From NCBI RefSeq assembly GCF_018918075.1, contig NZ_JAHLPW010000010.1, forward strand, positions 62,001 through 126,000: DNA of 64,000 nucleotides, given 5' to 3'. Below the pieces are notes generated by a model. The model had not been told where the DNA came from. It worked only from the letters and a program-made list of their open reading frames with translations, and ran no database searches. A program made the position numbers and the translations under genes. Numbering within the stretch: the stretch's first letter is position 1; each line of letters starts with the position of its first letter. Of this stretch, positions 9,266 to 18,183 are shown in pieces. The DNA comes from Virgibacillus sp. MSJ-26. GTDB lineage: Bacteria > Bacillota > Bacilli > Bacillales > Amphibacillaceae.

Positions 9266-9919
9266 TCATGTAGAAGTGGCTTCCTCCTTTTTAACTCCAT
9301 GTAGTTTTTTCAAGTAATTATTAATGGGAACACTTGAGTAAAAATATAGCCCCATAATCAACGCGCCGAACGTCCAGCCTGCTACTTGTCGATATAGAAT
9401 CATACCGCCATAGCCATCTACACCATATTTTTGGAGTAACCATGTTTTAAGACCTGCCATGAAAAGGCCTCGGATTACAAATATGCTTTGAATCAGTTGA
9501 TACCATTTAAAAATCCCTGGTTGATAAAATAGCTTCTTACTCTGCTCTCGGGGATGCCCTTGCTGTAAGTAAACAAAATCTACAGCGAAATAAAGAGCGA
9601 GAGGACGTTTTATGATTAGGGTAATCATATGTATAAACGTAAAAAATAATCCTAAATAAATCCCATTCCAAATCATGTTTTCAGCTGATCCTGAAGCGAG
9701 ATCAACTACCGTACTCAATAAAAGCGAACTAATAATGAATAGACCAGCAATATTGAATTGTTTTTCTTTCCAAAATCGATAAATCGTATAAATGAATCCA
9801 GGCACTGTCGATAGGAGCATAGCCAAATAGTCACCTAGAAACCCTTTTCCATAATTCCAAATAATAAACGGTAAGGCCATATAAAAAATTATATCGGCTG
9901 CTGCAAGTTTTCTATTCAT
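9266..9919 (-). CDS. VC0807-like integral membrane protein
   Basis: A 217-residue protein with about six membrane helices, matching the VC0807-type family of uncharacterised membrane proteins (intramembrane pattern WNYGKGFLGDY, a central FTFIHM-TLIIKRP segment and a C-terminal VAGWTFGALIMG helix). Its start overlaps the stop of the upstream MerR/TipAS gene by 4 bases (ATGA), so the two are translationally coupled. The regulator plus membrane protein arrangement suggests a drug- or stress-induced pair. Whether it exports anything is unknown. Confidence 0.72.
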   Translation of the reverse strand: MNRKLAAADIIFYMALPFIIWNYGKGFLGDYLAMLLSTVPGFIYTIYRFWKEKQFNIAGLFIISSLLLSTVVDLASGSAENMIWNGIYLGLFFTFIHMITLIIKRPLALYFAVDFVYLQQGHPREQSKKLFYQPGIFKWYQLIQSIFVIRGLFMAGLKTWLLQKYGVDGYGGMILYRQVAGWTFGALIMGLYFYSSVPINNYLKKLHGVKKEEATST

Positions 9920-10668
9920 TTGTTTTTCTCCCCTTCTCCATAAAAATAGTAGTACACTGCTTTTTCAATGTAATTTACAGCTTGCTCATTGAAATTCGCA
10001 AAGCCGATATTTCCTTGCTTCCTATGAACATCCCATGCTTTTTGAGCCGTTTTTGCGTCTCCTTCATACATCTCCAACGTTAAGTTGCTCCACCTACCGG
10101 CAAGCTTTAGTGCCTGTTGAGAATTTTCAGGTACTCCAACTTCAATTGCCTGTTTTATATCTCTTAATAATTTGCTCCATTCCCAAGTTATAGGACGATC
10201 TTCCCCAAACTGTGGCAAGTTGGCAATCAGTGCTTGCTCCTCGGATGTGAAATTCTTTTGCCTTGCTTTTGCTATGTTATTTTTCGTCTTTTGATCCATT
10301 TGCATCCCACTAAATACATCGTCCAAATGCTCATAATTTCCAATATCAAATAATTGTATTGCTGTCGTTATCTTCTTTTTGGCTTTACTTAATTCATCAA
10401 GCTGTTCTTCTACAAATTTAAGGCGCATTTCTAGCAAATCTCTAGGGTTCTGTACGCTCTCTTTAAGCAATTGTTTAATTTCGTTAAGATCAAATCCGAT
10501 TTCTTTTAACGTCAATATATATTCGAGAGTGGTGAGATTAGAGTCATCATAGTAACGCCGACCTCCTTTTCGAATGTCAGAGGGTTTTAATAGATCGATT
10601 TCATCATAATAACGCAATGTTCTGACCGTTACAGCACTAATTTTTGAAAGTTCACCGATTGAATACAT
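9916..10668 (-). CDS. MerR-family regulator with C-terminal TipAS domain
   Basis: A 250-residue regulator. Residues 1-70 are a MerR winged helix (YSIGELSKISAVTVRTLRYY then GRRYYDDSNL), residues 75-110 a dimerisation coiled coil, and 130-245 a TipAS-like ligand domain ending in the acidic-aromatic helix AVNYIEKAVYYYF. Mta and TipAL relatives bind hydrophobic drugs or thiopeptides and then activate efflux genes. The gene is first in a two-gene operon with the VC0807-like protein and is read from a MerR-type promoter at 10706-10736, implying autoregulation. TipAS domains recognise thiopeptides, which is notable given the cluster at 50-62 kb, but a direct link is speculative. Confidence 0.9.
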   Translation of the reverse strand: MYSIGELSKISAVTVRTLRYYDEIDLLKPSDIRKGGRRYYDDSNLTTLEYILTLKEIGFDLNEIKQLLKESVQNPRDLLEMRLKFVEEQLDELSKAKKKITTAIQLFDIGNYEHLDDVFSGMQMDQKTKNNIAKARQKNFTSEEQALIANLPQFGEDRPITWEWSKLLRDIKQAIEVGVPENSQQALKLAGRWSNLTLEMYEGDAKTAQKAWDVHRKQGNIGFANFNEQAVNYIEKAVYYYFYGEGEKNK

Positions 10669-10705
10669 GCACTTCCTTCTTCCTTGACTATTTTTAATAT
10701 TCCCT

Positions 10706-10736
10706 ATTATACAACATTACGTTACGTTAGGTGCAA
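10706..10736 (-). promoter_or_regulatory. MerR-type promoter with 19-bp spacer and operator dyad
   Basis: On the minus strand TTGCAC (-35, 10731-10736) and TATAAT (-10, 10706-10711) are separated by exactly 19 bases containing an ACGTAACGT dyad. The overlong spacer with a central operator is the hallmark of promoters that MerR proteins activate by untwisting. It lies about 40 bases upstream of the MerR/TipAS start. Confidence 0.85.
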
Positions 10737-10859
10737 TAGCTTTTTTATTAAAATGAGTATTAATCTCTAAAAATACGGGACCAAACAACTTTTCCCATCC
10801 ATTGGTTGCTATATGATATAATTTATAAATAGATTTTTGTCACTTTAGGGGGAATACGC

Positions 10860-12011
10860 ATGTCATTAAAAGAAGAATTCAATAAAATCAAAGAGGATTT
10901 TTTTCATATAAGTAAGCAATTATATGATCACCCGGAACTGGGAGATGAAGAATATGAGTCGATGGAGTTACTAGTAAACTACCTTCGTTCGCATGATTTT
11001 GAGGTTGAAACAGGGCTTGTTGATCGGCCAACCTCTTTCCGAGCTGAATTCAAGGGAGAAAAAGACGGACCGACGATTGCTTTTTTGGCTGAATATGACG
11101 CATTGCCCGGCATTGGTCATGGATGTGGGCATAATTTAATTGCTACTATGGCTATAGGAGCAGGCGTTGTTTTAAGTAAACAATTAAAAGACATTGGCGG
11201 TAAAGTGATTGTTCTCGGTACGCCAGCTGAAGAGACAAATGGAGCTAAGGTACCGATGAGTGAACAAGGTACGTTTGACGATATTGATGTAGCCATGATG
11301 GTGCATCCTGCCGGCGAATCTGAAGAAAGTGGGGCTACTCTTGCTATGGACGCCATCCAATTCGCTTACACAGGAAAGGCTGCCCATGCAGCAGCAGCGC
11401 CTGAAAATGGGATCAACGCGCTTGATGCAGTCATTCAGTTGTTTAATGGAATTAATGCATTAAGAGAACATGTTCCGGATGATATTCGTATGCATGGTGT
11501 TATTTCTGAAGGTGGGCAGGCAGCGAATATTGTTCCAGAAAGAGCTGTCGCACAATTTTATTTCCGTGCTGAGAAACGTGAGGATTTAGATGAAGTCCTG
11601 AAAAAAGTTACCAACATCGCTGACGGAGCTGCTTTAATGACTGGTGCTACAGTAGAAATGTCTAATTACGAGATTAGTTATGACAACATGATTACGAATC
11701 AGGCTTTATCTGATGCCTTCACAAAAAATCTCAAATCAATAAGTCCACGTCCTGTTAAACCTGCAGCCAAACCCGGTGGCTCAGCAGATATGGGAAATGT
11801 GAGCCAAGTCGTGCCAGCAATCCACCCATATGTTGGAATGAACGATGCCAATTTGAATTTTCACACAACAGCATTTGCCGATCAAACGATTACTGACGAT
11901 GGTCGTGAAGCAATTACAAGTGCGGTACTCAGCTTAGCTCAAACGGGGTATGATGTAATAAAGAATAAAGATTTGTTTCAAGCGATTAAAGAGGGGTTTT
12001 CAAAGAAATAA
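10860..12011 (+). CDS. M20-family metallo-amidohydrolase
   Basis: A 383-residue cytosolic protein of the M20D amidohydrolase group. Metal-binding motifs are visible: EYDALPGIGHGCGHN (about residues 79-93), PAEETNGAK (about 122) and a late HTTAFAD (about 338). The dimerisation domain begins near residue 170. Relatives hydrolyse N-acyl amino acids, aminobenzoyl-glutamate or indole-acetyl amino acids. The substrate cannot be read from sequence. AGGGGGAA precedes the ATG. It is monocistronic, with a terminator at about 12038-12075. Confidence 0.87.
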   Translation: MSLKEEFNKIKEDFFHISKQLYDHPELGDEEYESMELLVNYLRSHDFEVETGLVDRPTSFRAEFKGEKDGPTIAFLAEYDALPGIGHGCGHNLIATMAIGAGVVLSKQLKDIGGKVIVLGTPAEETNGAKVPMSEQGTFDDIDVAMMVHPAGESEESGATLAMDAIQFAYTGKAAHAAAAPENGINALDAVIQLFNGINALREHVPDDIRMHGVISEGGQAANIVPERAVAQFYFRAEKREDLDEVLKKVTNIADGAALMTGATVEMSNYEISYDNMITNQALSDAFTKNLKSISPRPVKPAAKPGGSADMGNVSQVVPAIHPYVGMNDANLNFHTTAFADQTITDDGREAITSAVLSLAQTGYDVIKNKDLFQAIKEGFSKK

Positions 12012-12037
12012 CTAAGGTTAATTGTTACTGTCATAAA

Positions 12038-12075
12038 GAAAAGCGCCCATATAGCCTCAAACAGGCTGGGCGTTT
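12038..12075 (+). terminator. terminator of the M20 amidohydrolase gene
   Basis: GC-rich hairpin (AGCGCCCA...AGCCT caaac AGGCTGGGCG) followed by TTTAAT, starting about 27 bases after the stop codon. The stem contains an internal bulge. Confidence 0.7.
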
Positions 12076-12117
12076 AATCTAGATATAGGAAAAAGCTACT
12101 CCCGCACCATATTCCGG

Positions 12118-12382
12118 CTAGTACATCTGCTTTATCCTCCCCGGATTTGCTCCTGAATCATATTTCAGAGAGGGTACCCGATTTACCCTCCCTGGTTTTG
12201 CTCCTGAATCATATTCCAGGGAGGGTACCCGATTTACCCTCCCTGGTTTTGCTCCTGAATCATATTTCAGAGAGGGTACCCGATTTATCCTCCCTGGTTT
12301 TGCTCCTGAATCATATTTCAGAGAGGGTACCCGATTTATCCTCCCTGGTTTTGCCCCTGAACCATATTCCAGGAGGGGATCT
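12118..12382. repeat. 51-bp tandem repeat array, about five units
   Basis: Copies of a 51-bp unit (marker TCCTGAATCATAT at 12151, 12202, 12253, 12304 and, altered, 12355) are 85-95% alike. Each contains complementary arms of the CTCCCTGG...CCAGGGAG type, so the array can fold into serial hairpins. Because 51 is 17 codons, both strands stay open for over 270 bases, which creates repetitive ORFs with a 17-residue period. No ribosome binding site supports either. It lies between the M20 amidohydrolase and the transglutaminase lipoprotein. Confidence 0.85.
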
Positions 12383-12468
12383 AGCACTTTGGCAAAAATC
12401 GCCACTGCGGTTTCTTGCTTAAGCTGTGCCTGAGGCTAAACGAGCGACCCGCGCTTTTGTTCTTTACA

Positions 12469-14163
12469 TTAGTACAAAAGTTCTTGCCGTGTATGTGTTT
12501 CTTCTAGAAAATCTGGGTCTGGATCAAAATAGTCTTCATTGTATTTAAAATGAAACTCATCTCCATCCACATAGCCTGCGCCCCAGGTCGGATCCATTTC
12601 AATCCATTCGCCGTCAATGTTCGCTTCTACCCATGCATGGCGACCACCAGCATACCCCGCGACATAGCGTGATTCAATATCAATACTTCTAAGAAGGGCA
12701 GTCGTTAGGAATGTATAATCCTGGCAAATGCCAGAACCTAAATCTAGTGTAGTTATTGCGCTATCGTCAGGATGGAAAATATCATCCTTGAACTTTTCAA
12801 CATCATATTCCACATTTTTTGATACAAATTCATAGATAGCCTTTGCTTTCTCACGATCATCCTTTAACCCTTTTGTAATTTCTCCCGCTTTTTTAATCAT
12901 GATCGGATGATCCGATTCGACACCTCTTGATGGCAAGATATCTCGTTTATCTTCAATATTGCTAACCTCATGTTTAATAGATAAAGCTGGAATGAAATGA
13001 AACTCATTTTTCTTTTCTTGTTCTTCCTTAGGTACATGAACCGTTACTTCATATTCTCCTGGTCCAAATCGGAAATGGGTGACTCCTTCAAATTCGTAAT
13101 CCTTCACCGGTATAAAATAAGTCGCTTCATCTTTACGATCATTTGTATGTCGGACTTTGACAATGACATGGCTGACTGTATCTGCTAGAGGTGCATCTTT
13201 GTCAATTCTACCTTTTATCGGATATTCGATTTGATCTTGCTCTGTTTCGATATCCCATCCAGGCGTTTCTAACGTCATCCCACTCTCTAAATAACTCCCG
13301 TATTGAGTTATTTCAGGGAATTCTTTGTTAGAATCGTTATTAACATAAAGAAGTGCAGCATCGTAAAAAGTACCCTCTTTATCTTCTTTATCATCACTGT
13401 ATAGTTGCAACTGAATAGAATGGGTTCCTTTTCCATAATATAAAGGAATCTCACCTTTAAAAGAACCATCTTTAATAGGGATGGTCACTTTATTTTTTTC
13501 CCCCTCTTTTTCAACCTCAGCTAAAAGAACATTTCCTTCATATTGATCACTTACTGTACCCTCGATTTCCATCATTTCAGAGGCTTGGTTCCACCCTGTA
13601 ATGGAATCCGACAGTGTTAATTCCTTTTGTAAGCTATAGGGAGTGTATTCGACATCTCGTATGATCTCTTTATCGAGATTCTCTACTTTAAAGTTAGCCA
13701 CATCATAAAATTTATCTTCTTCAGCGGGATCATTACTAGGTAAACGAACCTTTATTAGAAATTCGCCTTCTCCGTTGTGAAGGTTTAAATTCTCTTTAAA
13801 CTTCCCATCTTTAATCGGTATGTAATGCTCAAGTAGTTTATTATTAATTTCTTCAATGCTATTTGCTTTTTGGATCGTAACCCAAAGATAATCATCGTTT
13901 AGCTCATCTGCTTGTTCGATTGTTCCTTCAAGTGAAAATACCGTTTCAACTTCACTAGACAGCTCTTCTAAAGTCAAACCGACTTCTTCACCAAACTCTG
14001 ATATCTCGACGGCAACAGGTTCCGTTGTTTCCGCCGCCTCCGCTTCTACTGCTTCTTCTTGTGGCTTCACTTCTGATTCATCTGCATCTTCACCAGACTG
14101 ACAAGCAGCAAACAGTGAAAGCATAATCAAACTAATTAACCCTAACGTATACGTTTTCTTCAT
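12469..14163 (-). CDS. lipoprotein with C-terminal transglutaminase-like domain
   Basis: A 564-residue secreted lipoprotein. The signal peptide ends in the lipobox LFAAC (Cys 21) and is followed by an acidic Glu-rich linker. Residues 80-400 hold three beta-rich repeats with recurring phrases (IPIKDGKF/IPIKDGSF and GEFLIKV/GTHSIQLQL), and residues 430-555 form a transglutaminase/protease-like domain with catalytic Cys in SGICQDYT, His in GRHAWVEA and Asp in MDPTWG. Such domains may cut or cross-link peptides at the cell surface. The substrate is unknown. AGAGGTAGGAT precedes the ATG. The acidic surface fits a halotolerant host. Confidence 0.85.
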   Translation of the reverse strand: MKKTYTLGLISLIMLSLFAACQSGEDADESEVKPQEEAVEAEAAETTEPVAVEISEFGEEVGLTLEELSSEVETVFSLEGTIEQADELNDDYLWVTIQKANSIEEINNKLLEHYIPIKDGKFKENLNLHNGEGEFLIKVRLPSNDPAEEDKFYDVANFKVENLDKEIIRDVEYTPYSLQKELTLSDSITGWNQASEMMEIEGTVSDQYEGNVLLAEVEKEGEKNKVTIPIKDGSFKGEIPLYYGKGTHSIQLQLYSDDKEDKEGTFYDAALLYVNNDSNKEFPEITQYGSYLESGMTLETPGWDIETEQDQIEYPIKGRIDKDAPLADTVSHVIVKVRHTNDRKDEATYFIPVKDYEFEGVTHFRFGPGEYEVTVHVPKEEQEKKNEFHFIPALSIKHEVSNIEDKRDILPSRGVESDHPIMIKKAGEITKGLKDDREKAKAIYEFVSKNVEYDVEKFKDDIFHPDDSAITTLDLGSGICQDYTFLTTALLRSIDIESRYVAGYAGGRHAWVEANIDGEWIEMDPTWGAGYVDGDEFHFKYNEDYFDPDPDFLEETHTRQELLY

Positions 14164-14281
14164 TATCCTACCTCTTTTATCTAGTTAACTATTATTTTAC
14201 ACTTCATTTTCATTAGTTTACCAGTCTAAACTAGACCATTCAAGAGGCCAAAGGATCAACTTCAGACCAAATTCTCATTAT

Positions 14282-15700
14282 TTATACTGTCCATACAAAT
14301 AAATGCGCTATCGTTACAAGAACCGCCCCAGCAATGAATTGAATTAAAATTAAAGGAATGACCCATTTAACCCACTTCACCCAAGGTATTTTAGCTAATG
14401 CCAATGAAGCCATTAGTACACTTCCGGTTGGTGTTAAAATATTAGAAATCCCATCACCTAATTGGAATGCAAAAACAGATGTCTGTCTGCTCACGCCGGT
14501 TAAATCAGCAAGTGGTGACATAATCGGCATCGTTAATGCAGCTTGCCCACTTCCTGATGGTACGATGAAGTTTAGAAAGTTTTGTGTTACATACATGCCA
14601 ATTGCCGTTAAACTGGTTGGCAATCGATCCAAAACGCTAGAGATTGAATGTAAAATCGTATCGATTGTTAAACTATCTTCAAGGACAACTAGAATACCGT
14701 AAGCAAACCCTACAACTAGCGCTCCGACTACTAATTCTTCGCACCCTTTCACAAATGCTTGAGCAATCTCATTAACTCTTAGTTTTCCAATAAAGCCAAC
14801 AATAATGCCCATCAGGAGAAATAGCCCGCTAATTTCGGTAATATACCAATCAAACATTGTGACTCCAAACGCTAAGCCGACGACAGTGATTCCTAAAACA
14901 GCTAATATTAAAGCCTGCCTCGCATCCAATGTTTTTTCATTGTCCGGCTTGAGTTCTTCTACATTTCGTTGTTTATCAAATTCATACATACTACTTATCG
15001 CAGGGTTTTTCTTAATCTTTCGAGCATACATGATCACATAAGTCACACTAATGATTACAAAAACAAACCAAGCAATTAGCCTGAATCCTATTCCTGAGAA
15101 AAGAGGCACATCAGCAATTCCTTATGCCACACCAACTGTAAATGGATTTAAAAAAGCAGCTGTAAACCCAGCATAAATACCGACCAGTACCATCGATGTT
15201 CCAACTAAGGAATCAAAGCCTAATTTAATCGCTAACGGGACTAAAATTAAAATCATCGGTATAGCTTCTTCTGCCATGCCAAATGTTGCACCACCAAAAG
15301 AAAATAACACCATCACAACAGGTATGATAAGAATTTCCTTGCCTTTCATTTTATTAGATACGGTGCTCAGTCCGGTTTCAATTGCTTTTGTCGCATTTAA
15401 TATTCCAAATGCCCCACCAACAATGAAGATAAAGAATATAATACCTGCTCCGTTTTCCATACCTTTATGAACGGCTTGAAATATCCCAAGAAAATCAGTA
15501 GGATTAGATTCTACTAGGTGATATGTTCCATCTACAACGACTTCTCGACCATCATCGGTCATTTGTCTATCATATTCGCCTGCCGGAATGATATATGTAA
15601 GGATTGCCATAATTACAATTAAAGAAAATAAAATAACAAATACATGTGGAAACTGAAACTTTTTCTTTTTTGCTCCTTGAGTTTGTGTAACTTTATTCAT
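14282..15700 (-). pseudogene. yfcC: YfcC-family carrier interrupted by one in-frame TAA
   Basis: Two open segments, 192 residues from an ATG at 15700 and about 279 residues after a TAA at 15122-15124, are in the same reading frame and together give a normal 472-residue YfcC/DcuC-superfamily carrier. The stop falls inside the conserved loop FTVGVA-stop-GIADVPLFSG, where relatives have Gln (CAA), so a single C-to-T change explains it. The two halves are each well conserved, which suggests a recent event, a sequencing error, or stop read-through. YfcC proteins are thought to carry C4-dicarboxylates or basic amino acids. It is divergent from a LysR regulator at 16116. Confidence 0.85.
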
Positions 15701-16115
15701 TATTTATTCCTTTCATCTTATAAATATAAATCAGTAAAATTAATACACGAAGAAGATTATATACGACTTATGTTATCTAGTCAAAACTCTTTAGTAATCT
15801 GGGTAATTATTTGTTTTTCAACCAATTGTATTTTTATGCAATAAACATGAAACTCCCTTATAAAACTTAAGCTTTCTTCAATGCTATTTGCTTACGCTTG
15901 GATTATAATGAAAGCTTGATAGAAATATAATGATTGATTAGAAACTACCTATTAATTTAAAACTAGATATGTTTAAACTGTGAACTTGTATGATAAATAG
16001 ACTACATTTTATATGCCTTTTACAAGTCCAAAACGATCTAAATAAAGTATAATTGAAATGAGACCCGCTAGCTCTTGCTAGCAGTTTATTATTATTTTCG
16101 AGAGGCCTGATATTA
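15701..16115. other. divergent regulatory region between yfcC and the LysR gene
   Basis: About 415 very A+T-rich bases without a supported gene. A 16-base inverted repeat made of two GCTAGC palindromes (16067-16082) stands just upstream of the LysR start and could be an operator. LysR-type regulators usually control the divergent gene, so yfcC is the natural target. Confidence 0.5.
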
Positions 16116-17000
16116 ATGGAACTTCGACAAATGAAATACTTTGTTACCATTGCAAATACAAGGAGTTATTCTGACGCAGCAAAAAGTTTATTCGTCACTC
16201 AACCTACTCTATCATGGAATATGCAAAAATTAGAAGAAGAATTAAATGTTAACTTGTTTGATAAATCGGATAATGACATAAAACTAACTAAATTAGGGCA
16301 AGTATTTTATGAGGAATCTATCAAGGTTTTAGAGAATGTAGATAATCTTCTAACAAAAATGAAAGAGGAGGATCGTAAAGAAAATCAAAAATTAAAAGTA
16401 GGGTTAACTGTTTTATTTGCAGTGCAATATATGGATCAAATTGTTCATTTTACTACATCAAATCCTGACGTTGAACTTTCCTTTATTCAAAGTGGTTCGA
16501 TAAAGTTACAAAAAATGTTAGCTGATAAGGAAATTGATATTGGTCTAATTTCCTTCCCTGTTTATGAACCCTCGATTACTATTCAAAATTTAAAAACGTC
16601 ACATCCCAATTACTCTGTCTCAGTAGTCGTTCCGTTTGATCATCCACTCGCCAATAAAAAAGTAATTAAAATAGCCGATTTAAAAAATTATGCTATTTGT
16701 TCACTCTCTGAAAGTTATGTTATTGGGAAAGTGACGAAAGAACGTTGTCAGGAACAGGGCTTTCAACCAAATATTATTTTCACAAACGGTAACTGGGAAG
16801 TTCTTCTGCAGAACACCTTAACCACAGGTGGCTTAACCCTTCTACCACAAGCTCTTGAACGGTTAAGTAATTTCCATAATCTAAAATGGATTCCACTTGA
16901 TGATAAAGCTAATTACTTTGAAATTGGTATTGCCAAAAGAAAAGATGAATCATTAAATTCTGCGGCAGTTAAGTTTATTGATCATATTAAAAGCAATTAA
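16116..17000 (+). CDS. LysR-type transcriptional regulator
   Basis: A 294-residue LTTR. Residues 1-60 are the winged helix-turn-helix (MELRQMKYFVTIANTRSYSDAAKSLFVTQPTLS...), and residues 90-290 the two-lobed effector-binding domain (KLKVGLTVL start). It is transcribed divergently from the interrupted yfcC and followed by pyruvate dehydrogenase-ptb-buk genes on the other strand. It may respond to a carboxylate. GAGAGG lies about 11 bases before the ATG. Confidence 0.92.
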   Translation: MELRQMKYFVTIANTRSYSDAAKSLFVTQPTLSWNMQKLEEELNVNLFDKSDNDIKLTKLGQVFYEESIKVLENVDNLLTKMKEEDRKENQKLKVGLTVLFAVQYMDQIVHFTTSNPDVELSFIQSGSIKLQKMLADKEIDIGLISFPVYEPSITIQNLKTSHPNYSVSVVVPFDHPLANKKVIKIADLKNYAICSLSESYVIGKVTKERCQEQGFQPNIIFTNGNWEVLLQNTLTTGGLTLLPQALERLSNFHNLKWIPLDDKANYFEIGIAKRKDESLNSAAVKFIDHIKSN

Positions 17001-17017
17001 AAATGTAAATGAGACAT

Positions 17018-17061
17018 CAATCTAAAAGCCTAAAACCCTATTGGAGTTTCAGGCTTTTTAA
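17018..17061. terminator. bidirectional terminator between LysR gene and buk
   Basis: AAAGCCTaAAAC and GTTTcAGGCTTT arms with A and T runs on the two sides. It serves both convergent transcripts. Confidence 0.8.
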
Positions 17062-17080
17062 ATTAAATTAAAGATTTAAA

Positions 17081-18178
17081 TTAAGAACTTTTTCTCATTG
17101 TAGGTTGTTCAGAAAAAACATGTGCTTCTTCTTGACCGGTGATAACACGTCTTGCACCTTTAGCGAGAGCTAACAACTCAGCTTCACCTGGTACTAAGAA
17201 GACAGGAGCGAGAAAAGACGTCCTTTCTTTTACTAAGTCAGTGATCATATCAGAATGAGCTAGCCCGCCAGTTATAATGATTCCATCAACTTTCCCATAA
17301 ACTACTGTAGCCAATTCACCAATCGTTTTTGCAATTTGGTAAGCCATAGCTTCAAGAACAAGCTTTGCTTTCTCATCGCCATTATTCGCTTTTTCTTCCA
17401 CAATACGAGCATCGTTTGTACCAAAGTAAGAAACAAGACCAGCTTGCTTACGCGTTAAGTCAGTCATTTCTTTTTGCGTGCGTTCGTAACACATTGGAAT
17501 AACTTCTTTTATAGGAAGGCCACCTGAACGTTCGGTTGAAAAGAGCCCTTCATCATCTGAAATTAAATCAACCATTCTGCCTTGTTTATGAACACTGGCT
17601 GAACTTCCTCCACCAACATGGGCAACAATAAGGTTGCTTTCTTCATAAGGTTTTTGCAACTCATTTTCAGCGATTTGCATACATACCGCCCGCATGTTGA
17701 GTACATGTCCAATACTTTTTCGTTCGATTTCTGCTACACCGGAAATGCGAGCAATATCATCCATTTGATCCACCGTTACTGGATCGTAAATATATGCTTC
17801 ACAATTTGTAGTGCCAAATTCACTTGCAATCTTTCTAGCTAAACCCGCTCCTAAATTAGAGGCATGTTCCAAAACGGGACGATGTGTCAAACAGTCAATA
17901 ATTGCATCATTAACTACATATGCCCCTGCGTTAACTGGAGGTAATAAACCGCCACGTCCCACAACAGCGTCCAAAGAGCCTTCTGACATATTTTCACTTT
18001 TTAGCCATTCAGCAATATCTTGAAAGCGAAATTCTTTTTGATCCATGATTGTTTCATACTTTGCAACGTCATCGTAAGAATATGTGAATTCCTTCTTCAA
18101 CTTCAACTCATCGTTTTCGAAATATCCGATTTTTGTTGAAGTCGCGCCAGGATTAATTGACAATACACGATCTACCAT
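17081..18178 (-). CDS. buk: butyrate kinase
   Basis: A 365-residue acetate/butyrate-kinase family enzyme (ASKHA fold) starting VLSINPGATSTKIGYF and containing the HVGGGSSASVH and ITGGLAHSDMI signatures. It transfers phosphate from butyryl- or branched acyl-phosphate to ADP, yielding ATP and the free acid. It is 5 bases downstream of ptb with an AAAGGAG ribosome binding site, so Ptb and Buk act in series. In B. subtilis ptb and buk belong to the branched-chain keto-acid operon. Here a pyruvate-dehydrogenase-like set precedes them and no leucine dehydrogenase gene is present. Confidence 0.95.
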   Translation of the reverse strand: MVDRVLSINPGATSTKIGYFENDELKLKKEFTYSYDDVAKYETIMDQKEFRFQDIAEWLKSENMSEGSLDAVVGRGGLLPPVNAGAYVVNDAIIDCLTHRPVLEHASNLGAGLARKIASEFGTTNCEAYIYDPVTVDQMDDIARISGVAEIERKSIGHVLNMRAVCMQIAENELQKPYEESNLIVAHVGGGSSASVHKQGRMVDLISDDEGLFSTERSGGLPIKEVIPMCYERTQKEMTDLTRKQAGLVSYFGTNDARIVEEKANNGDEKAKLVLEAMAYQIAKTIGELATVVYGKVDGIIITGGLAHSDMITDLVKERTSFLAPVFLVPGEAELLALAKGARRVITGQEEAHVFSEQPTMRKSS

Positions 18179-18183
18179 GGTGT

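Noticed and set aside
12118..12382. CRISPR array
   Set aside because: Units are contiguous tandem copies without unique spacers, and no cas genes are present. The same holds for the 21-bp arrays.
12118..12422. repeat proteins on both strands of the 51-bp array
   Set aside because: Open frames follow automatically from a period divisible by three; no ribosome binding site or sensible context.
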